From Victivallales bacterium (lineage in GTDB: Bacteria; Verrucomicrobiota; Lentisphaeria; Oligosphaerales; Oligosphaeraceae), in the NCBI GenBank assembly GCA_017963875.1, contig JAGCTA010000070.1, positions 1-6,308 of the forward strand: a stretch of DNA of 6,308 nt, given 5' to 3'. The notes under the pieces are model-generated. The model did not search any database and was not told the DNA's origin. It worked only from the letters and a program-made list of their open reading frames with translations. Positions within the stretch are counted from its first letter, which is position 1, and every line of letters starts with the position of its first letter. The position numbers and the translations under genes are program-made. Positions 1 to 5,638 of the stretch are shown here, one piece after another.

Positions 1-84
1 CCTGCGAACTTCCGCATTTTCCCTGCGAACTTCCGCATTTTCCCTGCGAACTTCCGCATTTTCCCTGCGAACTTCCGCATTTTC
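1..84 (-). repeat. Four perfect tandem copies of a 21-bp repeat encoding ENAEVRR
   Basis: Four identical, abutting 21-bp units fill positions 1-84 and reach the window edge, so the true copy number is unknown. The period is a multiple of three: each unit adds the heptapeptide ENAEVRR to the AlbA/ATPase protein (residues 561-588), and gain or loss of a unit keeps the reading frame. There is not one mismatch between copies even at third codon positions, which points to recent amplification or ongoing homogenisation. The peptide alternates acidic and basic residues but lacks the 3/4 hydrophobic spacing of a canonical coiled coil. Confidence 0.97.
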
Positions 85-1764
85 CATAGAAACTATACTA
101 TACTCTGTTGAAATAGGTTTTCCCATCGGTGAAACATTTGGGAAAGGTTGGGATATAAAGTCTTGAGGTTGTATAGTTTCTGCCTTCTGAGGTTGTATAA
201 TTTCGCTTCTGACTGGTGCAATATCTTTGGGAGAAGGTGCAATACCTCTGGGAACTGGTGCATTTTCTTCAGAATTCAGCAGTTTATCCGTTGGAACATA
301 GTATGTGCCACGCGCTCTCCCTTTCTGGAGCGTCAGCCCCTGGTCTTTGAGTCCAGCGAGTTCCTTAGAAACTAGTTTTGGGGCACAACCAGTGAGTTGG
401 CGATAGGCAACTGCATCAATTGCCCCTACTTCTCTTAGAAAAACAAGTGCAGTGCGTTGATTGTCGTTGAAATCATACTCTGCAAACTGCTTTAGCCATT
501 CAATAGTTTCCTCATCAAAGAAGTGGCATAGGAGAAGTCGGATTGTAAAAGTCGCCGCATGGCGATCGGATTCCATTGTCGGACGTGACAGTCCAGCCGC
601 TGTCATCTTCCTCCACATGCGGTCGATGCCACTACCTTTCGTTTCAGCAAGTTTCGTATCATGGCAGACGCGGGCGATTGTGCTATTGCGCAGAACACTT
701 CCTTTTATGCCAAGCATATCGTCTGGTTTCAACGAACAGCCAGAATTGCATATTTCAATGCGGTTGTTATAGCGGATAATTTGTGTGAGTTGACCATGAC
801 GGTAGTCACGATGCATGAGCATGTTAACCAATGCTTCACGCATTACCTCCACAGGAAATGTCTCTATTTCAGGCTGAATTGAATCGCGATGGAAACGATG
901 CCTTGTCGTGAGTTCTCCATAAATGATGCTAAGCAGTCTATCGACCATTAGAAAAATCGGTGCGTAAGTATCAATGCCATCGAAACCATCGGCGACAGCA
1001 GCCCAGTCATTGCTGAGAATACGAATGTAATCGACACGGGCAAGCGTACAGGCACGCTTGATAGCAAGTTCCTTTCCAAAAAGAAGAATACCAGCCATAT
1101 TGAGTTCATTCGGATTGTCCTTGCATGTGCAACCAAGAGCAGTCAGCAATTCCTGTGTTTCATACTCGAGTTCAACAGCATCTGGATCCACCTTTTTTCT
1201 CATCTCACGATAACGCTGTACAGCCCTCTCGTCAACATCGGAGATAGAAGAATACCTGACAGGAGTTTCATCGTACTTGTTTTCGGGATCTTCGTAGAAA
1301 CACCATAGGTCGTCATCCGTCGCCACAAGGTCGGCACTTCCTATGCGACGATACGCGCCTTTTGGCAAACCGTCGTTCTTAAAATACAACGGCTTTCTAG
1401 ATGGCGGAAGTTCGTCAACCACAATCTTAAGGACGGTTTTGTCTAAAACTTTCTCCACTTTGACCACTGGGTAGACAGCAATGTTGAAGACGCTTTTGCA
1501 CTGAGTCGCGAAATCCAATTGTGCCTTGTCTGGATTGTCCACGCCTTCCACATAATAGCGTTCTCCTGATGTCTCTTTGTTTTCGGCGATTCCAAGCAGG
1601 ATTACACCACCGCCAAGCCCTGGTTCATTGGACAAGGAACATACAGTCTCAAGAATCGACTTGGACGAATCAGTGGAAAAAGCCTTGGCTTCAATGATAT
1701 CACTTTCGTCAAGTTCGTTCAGACGGTTGAAAAGTTCTTCGGCTGAATTTTCTTCAATTTGCAT
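1..1764 (-). CDS. AlbA_2 / GHKL-type ATPase / winged-helix protein (RecG-like predicted transcriptional regulator), 3' end beyond window
   Basis: The frame is open for 588 codons from ATG 1764 to the window edge with no stop, so the C-terminus is missing. An in-frame TAA lies three codons upstream, which fixes this ATG as the earliest possible start; no good Shine-Dalgarno precedes it. Domains: AlbA_2 (Schlafen-type putative nucleic-acid-binding domain) at about residues 15-125, with EAK at 25-27 and the glycine-rich GGGVILLGIAEN at 51-62; HATPase_c_4 at about 300-410, with the N-box EALVNMLMHRDY (310-321) and GSGIDRM (377-383); a winged helix at about 430-492 ending in RGTYYV. A proline-rich degenerate heptad linker (500-535) and four ENAEVRR heptads (561-588) follow. 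The family is usually annotated as a transcriptional regulator, or as 'RecG' although it has no helicase motor; some members sit in defence islands. Its DNA looks more AT-rich than the glycan genes. The family call is firm; the biological role is unknown. Confidence 0.9.
   Translation of the reverse strand, partial: MQIEENSAEELFNRLNELDESDIIEAKAFSTDSSKSILETVCSLSNEPGLGGGVILLGIAENKETSGERYYVEGVDNPDKAQLDFATQCKSVFNIAVYPVVKVEKVLDKTVLKIVVDELPPSRKPLYFKNDGLPKGAYRRIGSADLVATDDDLWCFYEDPENKYDETPVRYSSISDVDERAVQRYREMRKKVDPDAVELEYETQELLTALGCTCKDNPNELNMAGILLFGKELAIKRACTLARVDYIRILSNDWAAVADGFDGIDTYAPIFLMVDRLLSIIYGELTTRHRFHRDSIQPEIETFPVEVMREALVNMLMHRDYRHGQLTQIIRYNNRIEICNSGCSLKPDDMLGIKGSVLRNSTIARVCHDTKLAETKGSGIDRMWRKMTAAGLSRPTMESDRHAATFTIRLLLCHFFDEETIEWLKQFAEYDFNDNQRTALVFLREVGAIDAVAYRQLTGCAPKLVSKELAGLKDQGLTLQKGRARGTYYVPTDKLLNSEENAPVPRGIAPSPKDIAPVRSEIIQPQKAETIQPQDFISQPFPNVSPMGKPISTEYSIVSMENAEVRRENAEVRRENAEVRRENAEVRR
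165..270 (-). repeat. Degenerate 21-24 bp repeats encoding a proline-rich heptad-like linker
   Basis: Plus-strand GGT cores recur at 167, 191, 215, 236 and 257, spaced 24, 24, 21 and 21 bp. In the protein this gives AP or QP pairs at residues 502, 509, 516, 524 and 532 (spacing 7, 7, 8, 8). The first unit read by the ribosome, ENAPVPR (500-506), matches the downstream perfect unit ENAEVRR at 5 of 7 residues and, by hand count, at 16 of 21 bases. The tract therefore looks like an older, diverged version of the array at 1-84. It lies between the winged helix and that array, so it probably forms a flexible linker. Confidence 0.7.
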
Positions 1765-1781
1765 TTCTGATTATCTTACAC

Positions 1782-1826
1782 GTATGCCCTGTACCACCGC
1801 CCTTTGACGGTGGCACAGGAGCATGC
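1782..1826. other. Long stem-loop in the spacer between the DUF4838 gene and the AlbA/ATPase gene
   Basis: The arms CCTGTACCACCG (1788-1799) and CGGTGGCACAGG (1808-1819) pair over 12 bp with one A-C mismatch in plus-strand RNA, which becomes a G-U wobble in minus-strand RNA; the loop is 8 nt (1800-1807). After a single bulge (1820) the stem continues through about six more positions (1782-1787 with 1821-1826). It begins 3 nt after the DUF4838 stop codon in the direction of transcription, where a terminator or 3'-end stabiliser would sit. No T-run follows on either strand, so it is not a standard intrinsic terminator. Its right arm carries the motif shared with the other spacer, so it may instead be a copy of a dispersed repeat. 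Confidence 0.75.
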
Positions 1827-1829
1827 CTA

Positions 1830-4142
1830 TTATTTCACCAATTCAAGTTCGGTGAAATTTGCGATGCTGTGGGGCGCCATGTCGTTCCAGTAGCCGACGG
1901 TCGTCGTCTTGTCGTCATTGGAATAATAGCGCATGAAGGAAAGGCTTTGTTTTTGCGGCTTGCCTGCATAGCCGAGCGTCTCGTAGGGGATTGTCACCAT
2001 CATGCTCCATGAGTCGCCGCGCTTGTCAAGTTTGACGTCGAAATTGCCGTCCCACTTCTTGTCATCCATGCATCCATCGTAGATGTTTCCATTGGGAGTG
2101 ATGACCATCTGGTAGTACACCAGTTTTCCATCCTTGAGGCCTGTGAAGAACATCTCGGCCTTTTCGCCGCCGCACCAGGTATCACGCTTCTGTCCTGCGG
2201 CCTTGAGATTCTTCTGAAGCATTGGCAAATTCGGGTTGTCGCAGAGGAAGCCGACATAGAAGTTCTTGTCGTCGTGCAGGATGCGGACTTCCGTCTTCAC
2301 ATTCAACTTTGTGCCGTTCTGGTTGAGGAACTTGTCGGTTTTTACTGTCCGCGCCCAGTCGCCACTGGCGAACTGCGGATCGAACGCGGGGGCCTTGGTC
2401 ACATAGAGTGACTTCATCTTGTCGTATGAAGGAACTGTCGTCGCGGCATCGAATACTTTGATGATGCGTTCGATGTTCTTCTTACCGTTCGGCTTGTCGC
2501 ATTTGGCAATGGCGGCTGTTAAAGCGGCGCGGCATGGTTCTTTCAAGCCAGGGTTGACAACGTGCATGAGCCAGTTCCCGCGCGGCTTGTCGCTCCAGAC
2601 GGACTTGCCAGGCAGTTTGAACCAACTTTCCTCAATCAGCGAATAGAATTTGGCGACATCTGCTGCGGCTGCACCGTAGTAACGATCCAGGAACAACTTG
2701 CGCAAATCAGCGGTATTGACGTTCGGGTCCCACGGCGTGTTCGCCATCACCCAGAAGTACATGCAGTTGATGTCCCACGACTGGATGTTCTCCTCCTTCT
2801 GGTTGTGTCCGCCGAGTTCGCCGTCTGGGCGCATTTCCGAATAGGTGCGCGTGACTCCGCGCGAGTTGGCATAACGCCAATCGGCGGTGGCGACGACGTC
2901 CATCGGGCGCGGGAACGCAGCGCAGAGGCCGTAGTATTCGCGCCAAGTCACGTTCGGCGTGATCTTCAGCCAGCCGTCAAGTTTCGCAAATGAGAGCGCG
3001 TTTTCAGGCGCGAGGATATCGTGTTTCGAGTTCTTGTAGATCGGGCAGAAGGAAAGGCTGATGTTGTCTTCCACAGGGCATTTCGGCGGGATTTCCGTGA
3101 AGAAATAGGCGAACGAAAGCACGTTCTTGTGGTAGTTTTCCTTGATGTGCTTTGCGATGGGATTGAGCCAGAGGAAGAACTGTGTCGAACGGAAGGCGAT
3201 ATCGTCAGGCGTGACAACGGTGCCGTCGGCGAGCGTGATCGGCTTCATGCAGTCGGGGCACTCGCAGAGATTGTAGTTGTCCTCGATCATGATGCGGTAT
3301 GTGTCGTAGTTCGGATTCTTCTTGTACTGTGCGTCGATTTCCGAGATGAAGACCTTCTGCAACTCCTTGTTGGTGAAGCAGAGTTGGCAACCGCCGTGGG
3401 ATTCGCTGTGGCGGACACGTTTGCCCTCGATCAGGGGATAGTATTCAGGATGCGTCGCGTAGTATTTACTTTCCTTGATATACAGCCCGCAAAGATTGTG
3501 GCCGCCGCCGAACTCAAGGATGGGGTCGAACTTGACGCGCTCCTTCTGGTAGGCCATGCTTCCTGCGCTCCAGTTCTGCGAATTGCGGACCTGCCAGACT
3601 TCGTTCGGTCCCATGCGCCCCGAACCCATCTGCCAGCCGCGAAGAATATAGACTGGAATATCGCGGTAGTTGAACTGCGTCAATGCAAGGTTCGGATCAT
3701 TGCTGTAACTTGTGCCGAGTTCCTCGCTTGGACGAGCCCAGATGATATCCGTGTTCTTAAACAACAGACGGAAGACGCCGTTCAGCACACCTTTGGGACG
3801 ACCGCCGAGAATCACCAGTTTGTCAATGCCTGGACGGACCGCATAGCCATCGGTGTCACCAATCGCAGCAAGATCGCCAGCATAGCCATCTGGCTTGACG
3901 GCAAGAATGATGCTCGGCCCAAGTTTTGAATCCGCGGATGCCACGATGGGCAACTCCGCGCCTGAAATCGCCTTGACCCACTTCTGCAATTCCTCGCCAG
4001 CGTACTTCACAGCAGGGTGCGCGTCTGCAGCAACGACAATCTGCGCCGCTGGTTTTCCGTCAATCGCAAGTTGGAATTTCAATGGTTCGTTTGCGAGGCA
4101 AAGAAGCCCCATCAGACACAGCATGCACAATAATTTTTTCAT
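1830..4142 (-). CDS. Exported DUF4838 protein with C-terminal CBM9-like domain (putative glycan-active)
   Basis: The protein has 770 residues. The N-terminus MKKLLCMLCLMGLLCLA is a signal peptide with probable SPase I cleavage after A17; GLLC is a poor lipobox, so it is probably not a lipoprotein. Residues about 20-145 resemble the alpha-glucuronidase/GH20 type N-terminal accessory domain (AGEELQKWVKAISG at 48-61). About 150-505 is DUF4838: HNL at 215-217, HPEYYPLIEGKR at 231-242, QLCFTN at 253-258, EDN at 287-289 followed by CECPDC at 293-298, and a late WDP (471-473) with YYG (488-490). Residues about 590-770 fit a CBM9-like beta-sandwich (VRILHDDKNFYVGF, then W-rich strands to the end). 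No enzymatic activity is established for DUF4838 to my knowledge; a TIM-barrel-like glycosidase role is inferred. The start has a weak AAAGGG about 10 nt upstream. It lies 21 bp after the GH39-like gene, so probably the same operon. Confidence 0.93.
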   Translation of the reverse strand: MKKLLCMLCLMGLLCLANEPLKFQLAIDGKPAAQIVVAADAHPAVKYAGEELQKWVKAISGAELPIVASADSKLGPSIILAVKPDGYAGDLAAIGDTDGYAVRPGIDKLVILGGRPKGVLNGVFRLLFKNTDIIWARPSEELGTSYSNDPNLALTQFNYRDIPVYILRGWQMGSGRMGPNEVWQVRNSQNWSAGSMAYQKERVKFDPILEFGGGHNLCGLYIKESKYYATHPEYYPLIEGKRVRHSESHGGCQLCFTNKELQKVFISEIDAQYKKNPNYDTYRIMIEDNYNLCECPDCMKPITLADGTVVTPDDIAFRSTQFFLWLNPIAKHIKENYHKNVLSFAYFFTEIPPKCPVEDNISLSFCPIYKNSKHDILAPENALSFAKLDGWLKITPNVTWREYYGLCAAFPRPMDVVATADWRYANSRGVTRTYSEMRPDGELGGHNQKEENIQSWDINCMYFWVMANTPWDPNVNTADLRKLFLDRYYGAAAADVAKFYSLIEESWFKLPGKSVWSDKPRGNWLMHVVNPGLKEPCRAALTAAIAKCDKPNGKKNIERIIKVFDAATTVPSYDKMKSLYVTKAPAFDPQFASGDWARTVKTDKFLNQNGTKLNVKTEVRILHDDKNFYVGFLCDNPNLPMLQKNLKAAGQKRDTWCGGEKAEMFFTGLKDGKLVYYQMVITPNGNIYDGCMDDKKWDGNFDVKLDKRGDSWSMMVTIPYETLGYAGKPQKQSLSFMRYYSNDDKTTTVGYWNDMAPHSIANFTELELVK

Positions 4143-4163
4143 GTTGTTCGTACCCTTTTTTGT

Positions 4164-5492
4164 TTACTTGACAATAATTAAAAGGAATGAATCCTTTGGA
4201 AGAACAGCAGGCAACGCGACTTCTTCGTATGTATGCGTCTCATCGACGATTTTGCATGAAACGACCTTCTTGCCGCCGAAGTCAAACGACAATGGAACCT
4301 CCTTGCCTGTGATGTTTGCGACATATACAGCGCCGTCGCGCGGACCTTTTGCCGCCGTTACCCAGACGTCTTCGGGTGCCCCAGAAGTAGCCACCGCGTT
4401 CTTTCGCTTATACAACTCATTGAACGCGAACAGCGTATAGTATGCGGGGCGTGGCTGATACGTCACAGGGTGGAACAGCGGGCTGTAGCGTCCCATGCCG
4501 CAACGTGCGTCATAGATTTCAGAGTCGTCGATGACGCCAGAGTTCTGCATGCCTGCAAGCATGGCGGCAATGTATGCCGCCTGCTGGACGGAGCCTGTTT
4601 CGCCCGTGCTAGGCAGCCACTCGTTCAGGGACAATTCCGTATCCTTGAAACCAGCGTCATCCAGCGTCTTGCGTACGAACGCGATATGCTTTACGCCACC
4701 CCTCACGTCGTCGTAACAGTGGAAGGAGAAGAAATCAAGCGGGCATTTGTTGGCCTTGACATATTCGACGAATTGCAGGAAAGCCGTATTGAGGAATTCA
4801 TAGCGCACCCACACCCGAGGATTAACGGTCTTTTTATCCCTGGTCATTGCATAGAATCCGCAACTGGCATAACCGCCGATTTTCAAATGCGGGAAGAGGC
4901 CCTTGAGATACTTCGAGGCAGTATTGTACAGTTCAAGGTACTGTTCGAACGTGCCGCGCCACATGTGGTTCACCATCGGGTCTGGATCGTTCTCAGGCTC
5001 GTTCCAGATTTCCCAATGGCTGATATTCATCTTGTAGCCATTGCCCCAGCCTTCGGTATAGTGGCGGATGATTCCCTCGCAGATTCGCGCCCACTGGAGA
5101 TTGTCCTTGGGTGGGAAGATGCGGTAGGCCTTGATGTCGCATTTGTTCTCAATCGTCACGCCCAGACGGTAATACGGCTCAACTCCGTTCTCGACAAGCG
5201 CCTCCATGAGTTTGTCCGTAAAGGCGAAGTCATAATTTGCTGGATCGTAGGGATTGGCGTCAAAATCACGAAAGACATTCGGAATATCGACATAGAGGTT
5301 CTTGCCGAATGCCCCGCCCGTATCATGGAGACGCGCGAATGGCACGCCTGCTTCTTTAAGATAATGGAACATACTGAAATCGCTCCAGCCGAGTATCGGC
5401 CCTTGCCCTGCTCCATGAAGGGGCTTGATCTTACCGATTTTCTTGCTGAAATCAACGCTGACGACTGGCGTCGCCGCTTTCTGCTTTTTCAT
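4164..5492 (-). CDS. GH39-like (clan GH-A) glycosidase, beta-xylosidase type, cytoplasmic
   Basis: A 442-residue protein. I start it at ATG 5492 because GGAGG lies 6 nt upstream; the longer reading from GTG 5519 would run through that ribosome binding site and the heptamer repeats. Residues about 10-355 form a TIM barrel of clan GH-A type. The probable acid/base is E165 in WEIWNEPEN (160-168) and the probable nucleophile is E291 in LNEW (289-292). The 126-residue separation suits a retaining GH39 enzyme; ARLHDTGG (53-60) and FSFHCYDD (255-262) are further barrel-strand motifs. Residues about 370-442 resemble the C-terminal beta-sandwich of GH39/GH51 enzymes. There is no signal peptide, so it should act on imported oligosaccharides. 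Substrate (xyloside, arabinoside or other) is not determinable; GH51 or an unclassified GH-A family is the main alternative. First gene of the probable two-gene glycan operon. Confidence 0.88.
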   Translation of the reverse strand: MKKQKAATPVVSVDFSKKIGKIKPLHGAGQGPILGWSDFSMFHYLKEAGVPFARLHDTGGAFGKNLYVDIPNVFRDFDANPYDPANYDFAFTDKLMEALVENGVEPYYRLGVTIENKCDIKAYRIFPPKDNLQWARICEGIIRHYTEGWGNGYKMNISHWEIWNEPENDPDPMVNHMWRGTFEQYLELYNTASKYLKGLFPHLKIGGYASCGFYAMTRDKKTVNPRVWVRYEFLNTAFLQFVEYVKANKCPLDFFSFHCYDDVRGGVKHIAFVRKTLDDAGFKDTELSLNEWLPSTGETGSVQQAAYIAAMLAGMQNSGVIDDSEIYDARCGMGRYSPLFHPVTYQPRPAYYTLFAFNELYKRKNAVATSGAPEDVWVTAAKGPRDGAVYVANITGKEVPLSFDFGGKKVVSCKIVDETHTYEEVALPAVLPKDSFLLIIVK

Positions 5493-5498
5493 TGATTG

Positions 5499-5503
5499 CC
5501 TCC
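5499..5503 (-). promoter_or_regulatory. Strong ribosome binding site of the GH39-like gene
   Basis: The minus strand reads GGAGG, then CAATCA, then ATG at 5492: a full Shine-Dalgarno core at 6-nt spacing. It decides the start codon. It is clearly stronger than the sites ahead of the DUF4838 gene or the AlbA/ATPase gene. No convincing sigma-70 promoter can be picked out upstream, because the spacer is filled with repeats; read-through from the methyltransferase gene is possible. Confidence 0.85.
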
Positions 5504-5513
5504 GTTGTTTTCT

Positions 5514-5548
5514 AACCACTAATCACTAGTCACTAACCACTAGCCACT
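5514..5548. repeat. Five tandem degenerate heptamers, consensus ARYCACT (plus strand)
   Basis: Plus-strand units are AACCACT, AATCACT, AGTCACT, AACCACT and AGCCACT, abutting with no gap. Because each junction contains CTAR and the period is 7, TAA/TAG stops fall in all three plus frames and TAG stops in all three minus frames. The array sits just upstream of the GH39-like ribosome binding site and overlaps the first 44-bp direct repeat. Heptanucleotide arrays of this style are known from other bacteria (cyanobacterial STRR elements); here the function is unknown. Confidence 0.85.
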
Positions 5549-5580
5549 TGTCCTGTTCCACGCGCGAGCGCAGGGCAAAG
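5537..5580. repeat. 44-bp direct repeat, copy 1
   Basis: This copy pairs with 5594-5637 at a 57-bp period. The first 31 bases differ at one position only (T or G in TCCTGTKCCAC); the GC-rich 3' part differs by a small indel and a few substitutions (AGCGCAGGGCAAAG against AAGCGCGGGGTAAG). It contains TCCTGTTCCAC at 5551-5561 followed by GCGCGAGCGC, a short palindrome. Confidence 0.9.
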
Positions 5581-5593
5581 CCACCGCCCTCCA

Positions 5594-5637
5594 CCACTAG
5601 CCACTTGTCCTGTGCCACGCGCGAAGCGCGGGGTAAG
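5594..5637. repeat. 44-bp direct repeat, copy 2
   Basis: This is the second copy of the repeat at 5537-5580, separated from it by 13 bp (CCACCGCCCTCCA). Its GC-rich end forms a perfect 5-bp hairpin, CGCGC-GAA-GCGCG, at 5618-5630, starting about 9 nt after the stop codon of the RNA methyltransferase gene. No T-run follows on the minus strand, so intrinsic termination is not supported. It contains TCCTGTGCCAC at 5608-5618, the motif also found in the stem-loop at 1782-1826. Confidence 0.9.
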
Positions 5638-5638
5638 T

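Noticed and set aside
1..84. CRISPR array
   Set aside because: The units abut with no spacers and are in frame inside a protein-coding gene.
461..772. Several short plus-strand frames between 148 and 1807
   Set aside because: All lie antisense to the continuous 588-codon AlbA/ATPase frame and show no domain of their own.
1404..1414. GCGGAAGTTCG, an inverted 11-bp match to the tandem repeat unit, inside the AlbA domain coding region
   Set aside because: It encodes part of the ordinary sequence DELPPS of the domain, has no flanking similarity, and a single 11-bp match can arise by chance.
1765..1781. Leaderless promoter for the AlbA/ATPase gene (GATAAT seven bases before the ATG on the minus strand)
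   Set aside because: A -10-like hexamer is present, but there is no acceptable -35 element at the right distance; one AT-rich hexamer is not enough.
3021..3929. Plus-strand open frame of 302 codons inside the DUF4838 gene
   Set aside because: It is the antisense shadow of a well-supported coding region with DUF4838 motifs on the minus strand; its translation shows no recognisable domain.
4470..5495. Plus-strand open frame of 341 codons antisense to the GH39-like gene
   Set aside because: The minus strand carries catalytic motifs (WNEP, LNEW) and a perfect ribosome binding site; the plus frame is low in recognisable features and is explained by codon bias of the real gene.
5618..5630. Intrinsic terminator after the RNA methyltransferase gene
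   Set aside because: The stem is only 5 bp and no T-run follows on the minus strand; it is better described as part of the 44-bp repeat.
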